From contig OX104112.1 in NCBI GenBank assembly GCA_944474755.1, positions 59,303,640 through 59,367,639 of the forward strand: a DNA stretch of 64,000 nt, read 5' to 3'. This DNA is from Limnoperna fortunei (taxonomy: Eukaryota; Mollusca; Bivalvia; Mytilida; Modiolidae). Made by a program: the position numbers and the translations under genes. The notes under the pieces were generated by a model. It worked only from the letters and a program-made list of their open reading frames with translations, was not told where the DNA came from and ran no database searches. Positions 11,685 to 23,853 of the stretch are shown here, piece after piece; the first letter of the stretch is position 1, and each line of letters starts with the position of its first letter.

Positions 11685-14600
11685 TTAAATATTAACAAAA
11701 AGCTTGTCACTAGAAATAAAACACAATACATTATTAAAACACCAAAAATCTGAAAAAGAATCAACCTTATTTATAAACCTATAGTAGACAAATTCAATTG
11801 CCAAACGGGCGCGGATCCGCGACCTGAATTCCTGGATTGGGTCTGTTGTTCCGCCTCCGGTCCTCAGGTGCTGTAACGTCACATAGGTGGCCATCTTCGC
11901 CTGGGTGGCAATCCACTGGAACAGTCGTCTTGGGGTCCTGTACCGCTTGGTCCATCGTTGCGTGTTGGTACATTCTCCCAACACGACTGTTCCGTCCTCC
12001 ATAACCATTGGCAGTCTGGTAGTCTCTGGACAGCCGACCCTGGATGACGTTCGGTCGGCTGGAGCTGGCATCTCTGGACAGCTGATCCTAGGTGACGATG
12101 GATCAGCTGGAATCGATCTCCTAACTGGACAGCTATCCGATGTTGGCGAGTGGACAGCTGGAGGAGATCCATTTGTATTGACCTTAGGTGGCGTTTGGTC
12201 AGTGCAGGAAAAAGTAGGTCGAAATATAAATGATTCTATTGAACAAACATCATTAAATTTGCGCAAAATATTTCGGACATATCTCAATAAACCTTGTATA
12301 CGTTGGCACGAAACGAAAATGTGATGCAAGTCTTCCTGCAAACCACAAGAAGGACAAACGTCAGACAGCTGATAACCAGCTTTACAATAAAATTTACTTG
12401 TTGAAATAGCACCATGAAGGATTCTCCAGTTAAGGTCACCTTCATGCATGCTATGAGGATATTCATAAACATGACTGTATATGATGTTAGAGGGAAAATT
12501 AGATTTTAAAATATTTTTCCAGGGGGACAGTAACTTTTTGGTATGGGAAGAATTAAAATTCTGAACAACAGATAACAAATAAATGATTTTCTTGGGATAT
12601 TAATCAAGAACAATACCCTTACTTAATTCAGGTGCATTGTCAATATCTAATTTAAAAATATATTGGTGAACAGCACCAATATCAATATCATTATGTAAAA
12701 AAAGATCTATCAATTCACTCCACTCCGGTGGAAAAGCCGACCATAATAAATCCAGATGTTGTTGGATACAGCGTTCAGAACGAATGCTTAAAATTCCAAC
12801 AAGATCTGCTGCAGTTAATTTTCTTTTCAAACTAGTATCAAACAGATCTTTAATTTTAGTCATAACGGCAATTACAAAATTTTCAAAATAAAACGGTTCA
12901 TCGGTTTTAGAGTTAAGTAATAAAGGGTTAAAGAACAAAGGTTCTTCTAAAATGTCTGCAACTGAGGTATCATCAATTTTTATTCTAGATGATTCAAAAT
13001 ATTTCCAGGCTTTTATTAAATCTGGATAAAAGCATGGGATGTTACAATACTGAAAATCTCCATCAAGTAGTAACAATTGTACATCATAATTCAAATTATA
13101 AACAGTAGATAAAAAATATTTACAAAAATAGTAATAAGGATGAACTTCTTCGCCATTCATTAATGTCAAAAATCTGTACATAAACTGAATTCGAAAATCA
13201 CGAATTCTAGATAAAATATGAACCAAACTCTGTCCTCCAGTACATACAGGAAGATATAACATTTCTTTGGAAACCCAATGTTTTCCTTGCCATAGAAAAT
13301 CTACAAATTTATTTTGTATGGCACTAATAATTTCATCTGGTACGGCCACAGAATTTAATCGATGCCACAATTTTGACGCGGAAAGTAAATTAATAACAAG
13401 TGTTCGTCCTCTGAGTGACAAACCGCGAGCAAAAGGCTTCCACCTGTCAAGTTTTATAGTAATATCCTCCTCCATCCCTTCCCAATTTTGTTTATAAAAA
13501 TCCTTATTGTTTCCAACAAAAGTGCCCAAAACTTTAAGGCCTTTATTATTCCACTTGAGACCAAGTGGACAATCATTTCTGTTTTTCCAACTACCAACCC
13601 ACAAACCTTCGGACTTCTGTAAGTTAATTTTTGAATTAGAAGCTTTCTGGTAGGTATCTAACCAGAAAGACAACTTATCAAAATCAGAGTCCTGCGTTAA
13701 CAGAGTATCCAAATCATCTGCATATGCAGATAAACAACTTTTCTTACCATCAGATAATGGAAGTTCAAGGCCTGAAAGACCATCTTTTGACCTTAATTTA
13801 TGCAGAAGAGGTTCAAGACAGATAGCATAAAGTTGACCAGACAAGGAACATCCTTGTCGAATACCTCTTTTAAATTGAAAAGGGGATGATAACGAGTTAT
13901 TAATTTTAAGTAGACTATGTACATCAGTATAAATAGTTTTTATACATGATATAAAATAATCGCCAAAACCGAAGGCTTCTAATGTCTTCATCAAATAACC
14001 ATGATGAACACGATCAAAAGCCTTCTCTTGGTCAAGGGAAACAATAGCAAGGGGGATATTTTCCTGATTAGCATAACAAGTAGCATCAGAAATAAAACGA
14101 ATATTGTCACTGATATGACGACCGGGTACACAATAACTTTGATCGATATGTAATATATCGGGTAAAACGGTACGAAGTCTAAGCGAGAAAGCTCTCGTTA
14201 ATATTTTATAATCACAACAGAGAAGAGACACTGGTCTCCAGTTTTTTGACAAACTACTGTCACCTTTCTTCGGAATCATCGTCAGAACGGCTCTTCTGCA
14301 CGAAAGTGGAAGTCTGTTTTCTTCAATCGAAGTAACAAAAACTTCGTGCATATCTTTCCCAACGATGTTCCAAAATGTTTTGTAAAATTCACTAGGCAGC
14401 CCATCAATACCAGGGTATTGTTTTTGGGTTTCATTTAATGTAGGAAGGTCTTTCAAAATCTCATTTTGACAACCTTCATCTACAGGATCGGGGCTATACA
14501 AGTCAGAGTAAAAATTTCGGGCAAGGGTTTTTATTTCCTGATCAGAATCAGTTATACTGCCATCAGGCAAGGTTAAATGGGATAATAGTTTCTTAGTACC

Positions 14601-15797
14601 ACGTTTCTTTTCAAGGTCAAACAAATATTTTGTAGGTTTATCTGAATCATTAACATATTTGAATCTTGAACGAACCCAAGCACCACGGGCCTGGATTCGT
14701 TCAAGTTCGATTAACTGATTTTGCTTATCAATTAAAATGGCATTGAGATCAGCATTTGTTGCAATATTTGATTTTAATAACTCAATATCGGATTCTAAAC
14801 TATCAAATTTACGTTTAAAATCATAATTCTTTTTAATAGAAAATTCTTGCGAAAGTTCCTTTATTTTGTATTTTCCACGATCCCACCAATCTTGAACACA
14901 CTTAAACTCAGATTTCTGTAATTGCCAAGAAAGCCAAAAGTTATTTATCATGTCAACATACAATTTATCATCTAAAAGAGATGTATTTAAACACCAGTAA
15001 GCACTCTTGTGTTTACCTGGTATTTCTTTAAAATAAACACGAACGTAATCATGATCAGAATATGAACATTGTTTTATTTCTGAAGATCGAATAAACTGAC
15101 TATAATGTTTAGATATATAAATTCGATCGAGTCTTGCGGCGACACCGTCATTTCTCGACCAGGAATAAGTTCTATCGTATGGATGAATATTGCGAAACGT
15201 ATCAATAAATTTGAAACGTTTAACAATAGATTTAAATTCGTTACAAGAATGGGGATGAGGTTCAGTATCTCCTGTCCGATCGAGGGAAGGATTAGTAGTA
15301 CAATTAAAATCACCTCCAAGAAATATTGGAATGGAAGAATCAAGCTGATTCAAATGGTGTTTTAAATATTTCAAAAAGTCTAGTTTTTCTTTGGGGCAAG
15401 TTGGAGAATACACATTCAACAAATATATTGTCTGTTCTTGTATTTTAATAGTTGCATGTAAAATGCGACCGGGTAATATAACTTTATGCTCTAGAATAGT
15501 ATATTCTAAATTATTTGAAAAACATATCGCTAATCCAGCAGAAATAGTTGAGAGATGAGAGAAAACTATTTCTCCTCTCCATATCATTTTCCAAATAACT
15601 TCATCAGAAGGAATAGTATGGGTATCTTGGAGAAAAACTATATCTGCATTTAATTTAGATTTCAAAGAATCTAATATAAAATATCTTTTAAAAGAATCTC
15701 GACAACCTTGTGTGTTCAATGAAACTAATGAAAAACCAGACATTACAAATGTAATGAGAACACAGAACAAAAATGCATAATTAAAAGACCAATACAT
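11685..15797 (-). pseudogene. LINE ORF2: endonuclease-reverse transcriptase, one in-frame stop
   Basis: ATG at 15797. The N-terminal 250 residues form an exonuclease-endonuclease-phosphatase endonuclease: S-L-N-T-Q-G, then F-L-Q-D-T-H, N-V-Y-S-P, G-G-D-F-N-C, R-L-D-R-I-Y and S-D-H-D. The RT follows: N-W-R-P-V-S-L-L, S-L-D-Q-E-K-A-F-D-R, G-I-R-Q-G-C-S-L-S, and catalytic A-Y-A-D-D-L at about residue 690. A TAA at 12600-12602 interrupts the frame. The same frame then runs to 11685, carrying a C-x2-C...H-x4-C zinc motif (CPSCG...HHIFVSC) and a Pro/Ser-rich linker. Family assignment to Tx1/L1-like rests on ORF order and motif style. Without the stop it would be about 1370 residues. Confidence 0.85.
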
Positions 15798-15820
15798 ATT
15801 GATTTGGGTATATTTGTCGT

Positions 15821-16048
15821 CTAAGCATGAGTTTTCACATATGCCTTTAATTTCTTAATTAACTTATTGAGACGTGCCTTCAACTGTGATGATGCATCGG
15901 GGTTTCTACGAAGGTCTATAAAATCTTGACAAAGTTGTCGTAAGTTTGATGTATACTCTAAACATTTTTCTACTGGTTTTTTGTTGCTTAATCGACCGAG
16001 CTCCTCAGTTGAAAGCTTTTGCGCAGTATCTACTACGATTTGAGACAT
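15821..16048 (-). CDS. 75-residue mini-ORF between LINE ORF1 and ORF2
   Basis: ATG at 16048, 12 nt after the ORF1 stop and in the same frame; it ends 23 nt before the ORF2 ATG. The product is charged and predicted helical (MSQIVVDTAQKLSTEEL at the start, KLIKKLKAYVKTHA at the end). It could be a separate third protein, or the former C-terminus of ORF1 cut off by the TAA at 16061-16063. No family recognised. Confidence 0.45.
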   Translation of the reverse strand: MSQIVVDTAQKLSTEELGRLSNKKPVEKCLEYTSNLRQLCQDFIDLRRNPDASSQLKARLNKLIKKLKAYVKTHA

Positions 16049-16060
16049 ATTTTGTTCTGA

Positions 16061-17051
16061 TTAATCAGAGGATATAGATTCTATTTCTACATCCTCTTCC
16101 TCATTGTTGTTAAGTAAAATTTGGGATGAAGGGGGTAAATCCCATATTCTAATAGCATCTGGAGCAGATATAGCTTCAGTTGTAGGGGTTTTCATGCTAA
16201 TAGCAGAATCACCGTTTTCTGCTTTTTGTTTAAGTGCAGACTTTGTTGGCAAAACATCATTCTGCCCTTTATCATTAGGAGCGTGGATGTCAACAATGAC
16301 AGTGGAAACTGTAGATTCTTCCGACTTTTTTTACTTGAAACATTGTGTGGGGTGTTGGGAATATCAGATTGACTACCAGAGGCTGTAATATCAGAATCCA
16401 AGACAACAGATTCCTCCACCGTCCTAGTTTTGGGTACTCTTTCAGCCGAATACGGAACGTCTGTATTGGCTTCTGAATTTTTGCTTTCAGTTGTTGGTCT
16501 GTTTTCGGGACATCTTATTTGAATGTGTCCAGTCTGTTTGCATTTGAAACAGACAACATCGTCATTAACAAAAATTCTATAACTTTGCCTTTGATAAAAC
16601 ATATCAAAGTATTCAGGTAATATTACATTGGGGTGGGGAATAAGAGACACTTGTCGTCTAAATGACTTGACATGTTTTAGTGCAGGGATTTTAATACCCA
16701 GTGCAATGGGTTTTATATCAGAAATTATGCGTCCATAACGCATCAACTCATCCTCGAGTAAATCGTTTGGAATAAGTGGGGGACAATTAGACAAAGTAAC
16801 TTTTTTAGGGATTTTCACCGAACACTGAACGTCAATAAACTCGTCCTCCATACTTAAGCCATTGGAACACAACTCTTCAACATCATCGAGATTTGATAAA
16901 AAACTACAACCCCAGACCTCATACGAGAGGCAGCCACTATGTTTTCTGGTTTGACAATATCGGCAATAGCAACAACATATTGCTCGATTGAGACAGACGG
17001 TATGTTTGTTAGTTTCACACCGTGTTTCTTTGAAACAAAGCCAAAAGGAAA
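16061..17051 (-). pseudogene. LINE ORF1 with CCHC zinc knuckle, frameshifted
   Basis: Encodes a nucleic-acid-binding protein of the retrotransposon particle. Visible parts are a globular region (IPKKVTLSNCPPLIPND ... MYRQRQSYRIF-like), then C-F-K-C-K-Q-T-G-H-I-Q-I-R-C, a CCHC knuckle, then an acidic Ser/Thr-rich tail. A frameshift in the homopolymer near 16325 splits the tail into a second frame that runs to the TAA at 16061. The upstream end runs through the element boundary without a credible start, consistent with 5' truncation. Confidence 0.75.
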
Positions 17052-17067
17052 TAAGAGATAATAAGAA
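17052..17067. repeat. Target-site duplication, 5' side of LINE
   Basis: TAAGAGATAATAAGAA, identical to 11224-11239. Confidence 0.75.
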
Positions 17068-17079
17068 GAGATCGAACAT

Positions 17080-17731
17080 ATGAAAACTTTTCTACTTTAG
17101 CATTTTCTTATTATTGGTTTTATGCACTTTTTAATTTTCCAGTTATTTTGTTGTTGTCGCATCAAACAGAAATAAATAATTTATTTTTTTTTAAATACAG
17201 GTTAACTACAAGGGTTTGGGGCTCTTCTTTTTTCCGTTTAGGAATTAGGAGCCCAAAAGGGGCAAAAATGAAACTAGGGTTTTAATATATGTTTTAACAG
17301 ATATGCCAAAACATAAATATTAATATAAACATATATTTTACAAGATAACACTAAAAATACATTTAACACACATTTTTCTGTATTTTATTTTCTTGTATTG
17401 TATCTTATTTAACTCGTTTCCTTAATATCTATATGCATTATTATATAAAGAACCAAATGTTTAGAACTTTGATGTCTCAGATGATCATTCTCTAATATCA
17501 AAGAAGAAAAAGCAACACATGGCAAAGACAAATCATAAAAATTTGATTGTATTAAATGATCCTGACTTGGTTAAAGCATATTATAGAATATCATAAGTAC
17601 ATTATATCTTCACAAGCTGTAAACAACAATTAATCTCTCATATTAGATTACAAAATGGGTTCCTGTTTTAATCCTCCAATTACTTTAATTGAGTTTCCCC
17701 GATATGGTTACAACCATATCTTTTCTTGTTA
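17080..17731 (-). repeat. Inverted-repeat arm B'
   Basis: Reverse complement of arm B (9020-10289), minus most of the 145-bp tandem repeat and a further segment of about 55 bp near its right end. Before the LINE inserted, arm C led directly into this arm. Confidence 0.8.
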
Positions 17732-18415
17732 CATTTATCTTCATGTCCTCAAACTTATTACATAATGAACTTTTTAAACTTATAGCCATATAAACAATAA
17801 CAGCTTTTACAACACAACGAAAACAAAAATGAAAAAAAATATTGCAAAAATATTTAAAAATTGACTGATACATAAAATACAAGTGATCACCTGGAAAATC
17901 TTTATAAACAACGTTTCATACATCATTTTTAAAAAAGAACATGACATATTAACAAATGTTTCCTGGGTTTACTAGGAACAAATTATTTACAAGACGATTC
18001 AACAGACTTTGGTTCTTGAACACAAGAATTACAATTTGTGTCTATTTTTATTTCAACAACCCGATTTTTTTAGTGTGTGTTACGAAAGTACAACGGATTG
18101 TATGTGAAGCGGTTTCATAGAAAAGAAAGTTAGAAAAAAGTATTAAGGGTTGCGGAAACGAAGGGAAATAAACGTGACAATAAAAGGAGGGAAAATGTTC
18201 CAACTGCACTGTTTAATTTAAAAAAAGCGTAGTTATGTTACCAGATGTATCAAACAAGCCTCCACCTTCCTGGTTTCAAACACAGACAATATTTGCAGCA
18301 TTATAATACTTAAAACTTGTTCTATCATTTATTCTGGACACTTGTAACAAATCACATAACTACACAAAACTACTCTATTTTTGTTTGTATTGTTTATTTA
18401 CGCGCCATATTTGAT
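17732..18415. other. Gene-free stretch
   Basis: AT-rich, no supported gene, RNA or repeat. Confidence 0.4.
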
Positions 18416-18419
18416 CACG

Positions 18420-18490
18420 AGTATGTTTGATTTGTTTGTGTTTATTACGCCACTTTCAGACTTTTGTCAACTATATTATGCACGGGGTGG
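18420..18490 (-). mobile_element. SINE fragment
   Basis: Reverse orientation tail of the window's SINE: GTTTGTTTGTG...ACGCCACTTTCAGA...CAACTATATTATG. A G run follows at about 18497-18511. Confidence 0.4.
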
Positions 18491-18514
18491 AAAGGGGGGG
18501 GGACGTTATAAATA

Positions 18515-19904
18515 ATCATATATTGAATTATTAAATCGGACCTATTCATATATTTCAATATTGCACATCCCCAATGACAAAATAGTCTATTCACTACAAA
18601 AATGATCAAGTGATGTTAATGGAACACTTTGTAAAATCACCGTGGTTTACATGGGCTTAAGATGAGAATTGAAGCATTGATATATTAAGATAATTTACAA
18701 CTACCCAAGATATATTTTTCAATGAAAAAACCTACCTTGAGATTTTAAAGTTTATTTACTCGAAAAGTAATTAATATCTATGTGATTGTTGTATGTGTGA
18801 AATGACTTCTAATGGAGGTGAATGTTAGGTCATTTTAAATAAACAATTATTATTAATTCAGTTTTTATAGGATCAAAATAATCCAGCCTTAAACTAAACG
18901 ATTTTAAAACAGAATAAATTTAAATTTTATATTAATTAATTTAATATAGTTTAAATAATTAATTAATCATATGTCGTTTAGAAAAGTAGCAGCATAAAAG
19001 TATACAGTTATTTGCAATTTAAACGCAATTTTTATTACATTATTGATTGATTATTTAACTGGATAATTGCTTAACGTCCAACGAGCAAATTTTTAACATC
19101 AACGTGTTTTTAGTTCAGTTACTAGTCTACCTCCTCAATACTCTCCATTTAAAATTACGCACGCGGATATCAAGTTAAAGGGCGAAATGCATATACAATG
19201 GAAAGATGGTGTTCAATTGAAGTATGTGAATTTCACATAAGTATATTCCCTATCTTTTCAATAACATTCTTCATAAACGGAATTTGAAATGAAGTTTATA
19301 TGCAAAACATGCTGTGAGCTCCAGGTTTCGTTGAAAGCGGATGTCTGCTGACTGATTGCTACTTAACCAGGGTTTCAAAATGTCAATGACTTAGTTGACG
19401 GTTATGTAATATCTGTGTCACAAATAACTATTGGTTTGTTTCGTTTGGCATAATCACTTTCCCAACTTCTTAATGGATTATTACTAACAACGGACGCGAC
19501 TAATTAGCGTATTTTAAGATATGACGGAGGCCATGCGTGGAGCAGAAAGAATCGTTTTAATTCACCCTAAGGTTTTAGTGTGGTTAGTGTTTTTGTTTTG
19601 GTGGTGCGTGTCTGTTTTGTTTCCCCTCTTTGTTAGGCTAAGCTTTGTCTTTCCTTGACTTCTTGTTTTTTGAATTCACCACGTTATCTTCGTTTCTGTT
19701 TTTTTCCTGTGGTATCTTTTTCCCATTTTATTTTTTTCATTTATTATTTTTTTGTATCTGACAGTGGTTGAATTTTGCGTTTTTTATGTATTTGGAACAA
19801 ATGTATATGTTTCTTTTTTTGTTAAATATTGTAAAGTTGTATGTTTTATTTTTTGGTATGATACATATCCGCATGTATGTGTTAAAAGGGTCTTACAGTA
19901 AAGA
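18515..19904. other. Gene-free stretch with small repeat relics
   Basis: A short inverted copy of the TCGTCC/CTGGACGTTAAGCA repeat family lies near 19039-19090. T-rich sequence at 19590-19760 resembles the T/G-rich repeat at 45650-45730. No gene is supported. Confidence 0.4.
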
Positions 19905-21108
19905 ATACAGTTCGGATCAATTCCACCAGTTCATTCCTGACAGTTCTGATACCATCTACCAGTTCAATTCTGAAAGTTCGGATCAATTCCACCAGTTCAA
20001 TCTTGACAGTTTGGATACCATCTTAATTCAATTCTGACAGTACGAATAAATTCCACCAGTTAATTCCTGACAGTTCGGATACCATCTACCAGTTCAATTC
20101 TGAAAGTTCGGATCAATTCCACCAGTTCATTCCTGACAGTTCGGATACCATCTACCAGTTCAATTCTGAAAGTTCGGATCAATTCCACCAGTTCAATCTT
20201 GACAGTTTGGATACCATCTACCAATTCAATTCTGACAGTACGAATACATTCCACCAGTTAATTCCTGACAGTTCGGATACCATCTACCAGTTCAATTCTG
20301 AAAGTTCGGATCAATTCCACCAGTTAATTCCTGACAGTTCGGATACCATCTACCAGTTCAATTCTGAAAGTTCGGATCAATTCCACCAGTTAATTCCTGA
20401 CAGTTCGGATACCATCTACCAGTTCAATTCTGAAAGTTCGGATCAATTCCACCAGTTAATTCCTGACAGTTCTGATACCATCTACCAGTTCAATTCTGAA
20501 AGTTCGGATCAATTCCACCAGTTAATTCCTGACAGTTCGGATACCATCTACCAGTTCAATTCTGAAAGTTCGGATCAATTCCACCAGTTAATTCCTGACA
20601 GTTCGGATACCATCTACCAGTTCAATTCTGAAAGTTCGGATCAATTCCACCAGTTAATTCCTGACAGTTCGGATACCATCTACCAGTTCAATTCTGAAAG
20701 TTCGGATCAATTCCACCAGTTAATTCCTGACAGTTCGGATACCATCTACCAGTTCAATTCTGAAAGTTCGGATCAATTCCACCAGTTAATTCCTGACAGT
20801 TCGGATACCATCTACCAGTTCAATTCTGAAAGTTCGGATCAATTCCACCAGTTAATTCCTGACAGTTCGGATACCATCTACCAGTTCAATTCTGAAAGTT
20901 CGGATCAATTCCACCAGTTAATTCCTGACAGTTCTGATACCTTCTACCATTTCAATTCTGAAAGTTCGGATCAATTCCACCAGTTAATTCCTGACAGTTC
21001 GGATACCATCTAGTAATTCAATTCTGAAAGTTCGGATCAATTCCACCAGTTCAATCTTGATAGTTCGGATACCATCTACCAATTCAATTCTGACAGTTCG
21101 GATCCCTT
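19905..21108 (+). repeat. 66-bp minisatellite, about 18 units
   Basis: The unit is a dimer of two related 33-bp halves. One begins GTTCGGATCAATTCCACCAG, the other GTTCGGATACCATCTACCAG, and both end in an AATTCCTGACA/AATTCTGAAA-like segment. Central units are almost identical and outer ones diverge. As 66 is a multiple of three, long frames stay open on both strands; one reads an SSDQFHQLIPDSSDTIYQFN-type repeat for over 260 codons. No start context, splice site or signal peptide supports translation. Confidence 0.9.
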
Positions 21109-21109
21109 C

Positions 21110-22237
21110 ATATGTCATATGTCATTAAATTGGAATAAACATGAACTTTTTAACTATACCGTTAGTTTGAAATTTGAAATACTTTATCAAATCAACAATT
21201 TAATATAACAAGAAAATTACAAAATAACAAGAATAATACAGCAATATTTGATTATTTAACAGCTATTTCTGATGATAATGATAAGCGCCGAAACACCCAT
21301 TCTGCTCAATAAAAAACCATATTGCACTCTCACGATTTAATTGGCTATAGAGTAACCAATCAAATCACGAGATTGAAATATGCAATTGCCAAACAATATG
21401 ATAGGAAATGGAATGCTCCAGTTTTGGCCGATATGGAAAGACAAAAATAGCTATTATGAAATAATTATATTATGTATACTGCATCAGTAATATTCTGTGA
21501 GTTTCGTTTTATTTTGTTTTTCTGTACCCTGGTTCATGGGAATAACAATATAATTTTCCTGTCACAGGAAAAGTGTGGGGTGTTTGTACACAAAATAAGC
21601 CTTTGGTAGCGGCTACATAGCAGAGAAGCACAAAGCATCTCTGTGGGTCGAGCTTATCTTACCGTCCCAGTTCGCATTCAGTCAATAACCTCATTAGTCG
21701 AATTCGTTTATATGCTGTATTTATAAAAAAAACGTATTTTTGTTTACTTGCAGTATTATTTCGATTTATGAACTGTTTTTTAAAGTAGTTTGACGTCATT
21801 TTATGTGAATATCAGTCCCATGTCGACATGATACAAGTGGCGATGGGATACAAGTCACAAGGTTGTAAGCAAATCACGCGATTTCATGGAGACGGATACA
21901 ATAGTTGTAAAAGGCAAATTGTAGCCAATCAAAAGACAGTATTTTACCAGTGTCGGGATTAAAAAAGTACATAGACTATGTAGATAAAACTATCAAAGTT
22001 TGACGGAGCTCTTTTATAAGTAGAATAGAGGACAGATGAATTCTCGTCATAACATTATTAACAAATCGATGTATGGACCGGGCTGTATAATTCACTCAAA
22101 TTATCAGCTGTATGAACAAGTTATTGGGCAGAATTTCTACCGAATGACTAAATTCGTCACATTAAAAGAATAAGGTGGATTTGTTAAGATTTCGCGAAAG
22201 GATACGTATTAAGTGATCAATTACTACATGTTGATGG
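21110..22237. other. Gene-free stretch
   Basis: No supported gene, RNA or repeat. A phrase at about 21640-21650 (TCTGTGGGTCGAGC) matches one inside the repeat at 28290, too short to call. Confidence 0.4.
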
Positions 22238-22405
22238 TTTGTTTGTTTGAATGATATTTAACGCCACTTTCGGTAATTTTTCAGCTATATCGCTGCATCC
22301 AGTTTTTATTGGGGCAGAAGTACCCGGAGAAAACCCCTGACATGGAAAGCTGGCAATCCTTGTCAATTAAAATTGGAGTGCCACTCGAACTGTTGATTGA
22401 TTAGA
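22238..22405 (-). mobile_element. SINE, head missing
   Basis: Reverse copy of the SINE body: TTTAACGCCACTTTCGG, CAGCTATATCGCTGCATCC, AGTTTTTATTGGGGCAG, CCCGGAGAAAACCCCTGAC, GGCAATCCTTGTCAATTAA. It stops before the tRNA-like head. Confidence 0.75.
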
Positions 22406-23060
22406 TGGTTGGCTAACGTTAGGCGATCATTATTTCAGCTATATCGACGACTTGAGCAAAATAACTGGTAAAATATGATAGACTGTTGGCCGGAAATTCT
22501 TAATATTGCTAAATAGTTTGAAATGGAATGGAATATGGATCTGCTTTTTACAGCCGTAACAATGTGCTTATGTCTTTTTCGACGGTAAGGAGCGAGCATA
22601 ATACAAACACGTCACCCACGTTTGTTTTGAAGAAGCAAAGAATAAACACATAACACCCAGGGAACTATCGGTGGCCAAGGGGTGTAGGTTTTCAGTCATC
22701 TATTAAATAATCACCAGTCATGAGTTCGTCGACTGTCAGTTTCACTTGGTACTCCGACCTTTATCCTTTCTACAATAAACAGCCGAAAATGTGCACGGCG
22801 TTGGATCCCGTTCAAACAAACATCAATCCTTGGTTAAACCACGTGATTTTCTCTTAAATGTCATTATTTTGGCAATAGATTTATTGGTATTCATAATATA
22901 TATTCATAGTTAAAGTGCACCTCTGTCTCCTAGGTATGCAATAGTTAACGACAAAAATGTTACTTTGCACGCAACCCTACACGACAAATGTGTCGCTATG
23001 GCGTTGATAAAATATACTAGTAAACGTAAATTGAAATAGTTATTTATATAAATTTATATA
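22406..23060. other. Gene-free stretch 3' of the D-P-R-T repeat gene
   Basis: AT-rich, no supported gene. The gene's 3' end lies just to the right. Confidence 0.4.
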
Positions 23061-23062
23061 TT

Positions 23063-23068
23063 TTTATT
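23063..23068 (-). terminator. Candidate poly(A) signal
   Basis: AATAAA on the minus strand, 138 bp past the stop codon of the D-P-R-T repeat gene. It lies in an AT-rich stretch, so it could be chance. Confidence 0.4.
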
Positions 23069-23205
23069 TATATATTATTAGCCCAGTACACATGGTACTG
23101 TTTCAAATTTAATCCAAATTGTCAGTAAATACAGGACAAATTGTTATTTCATAAATATGTTCAATCGTCACGTCACAATTAGATTCTGGTTTCACAACTG
23201 GTTGC

Positions 23206-23853
23206 TCATCGAAGCTTGTTCTCTCTGGCTATTGTTCTTGGATCGATAAACTCCTCCGTTACTTTGTAATCAGAATGACTTTCCGGCAAAATCCACTTTG
23301 TCCATGGTTTTACCACCTTACCTTTGATCGATTGTTTCAGTTGTTGTCTTGCAGTACGAATGTCTGTTAGATCAGATTGCTGGAAACGATGTTTAATTAT
23401 AGGAGCAGGTTCATTTAACATGTCAAATGGAGCAGCTGGTGTAAATCTTGTTCTCGGATCAATAATTGATGGCGGGAAAGTGCGATGAATTATTGGTGCA
23501 GGTTCATTTATCACGTCAAAAGGAGTATAAGGCGTTGTGAACTCTGTTCTCGGATCAACAATAGATGGCGGGAAAGTATGACGAATTATTGGTGCGGGTT
23601 CATTCAATAGCTCAAATGGTATATATGTCTTCTGAATCCTTGTTCTCGGATCAACTACAGATTTTCTAAATGGAAACCTAATCACAGGTTTCCTGTTAAA
23701 ATCATCGTGATTATTTGGGCCCTTGAATCCGTTTACTGACACCGATATCTGATCCCCTGTTGTGCGATCTACAAATGTCTTTTTGAACGGAAGATCGTAC
23801 CTCTGCCATCCCGAACTGTCTTCTTGTCTTTTTTTACGACTGTTTATCCAATC
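23206..23853 (-). CDS. Exon 3 of the D-P-R-T repeat gene (terminal)
   Basis: The acceptor TATAACAG opens it in phase 0 with D-W-I-N-S-R-K-K-R. It is 215 codons plus stop and ends R-E-N-K-L-R. It holds the 32-residue repeat array and a basic linker (QSIKGKVVKPWTKW). Confidence 0.75.
   Translation of the reverse strand, partial: DWINSRKKRQEDSSGWQRYDLPFKKTFVDRTTGDQISVSVNGFKGPNNHDDFNRKPVIRFPFRKSVVDPRTRIQKTYIPFELLNEPAPIIRHTFPPSIVDPRTEFTTPYTPFDVINEPAPIIHRTFPPSIIDPRTRFTPAAPFDMLNEPAPIIKHRFQQSDLTDIRTARQQLKQSIKGKVVKPWTKWILPESHSDYKVTEEFIDPRTIARENKLR

Larger units (their letters stand above)
11240..17051 (-). mobile_element. Tx1/L1-like LINE retrotransposon
   Basis: A 5.8-kb non-LTR element on the minus strand bounded by a 16-bp direct repeat. 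In order it carries ORF1 with a CCHC knuckle, a 75-codon mini-ORF, an ORF2 with an apurinic-type endonuclease and RT, and a 3'UTR with duplicated hairpins. The ORF1 frame stays open across the 5' junction into flanking DNA, so the 5' end is probably truncated. Damage is light (one ORF1 frameshift, one ORF2 stop), so insertion looks fairly recent. It sits between arm C and arm B'. No poly(A) tail is seen at the 3' junction. Confidence 0.85.

Noticed and set aside
20207..21013. 268-codon open frame with a 22-residue repeat
   Set aside because: Explained by a 66-bp minisatellite whose period is a multiple of three. The opposite strand is open too, and there is no splice or start context.
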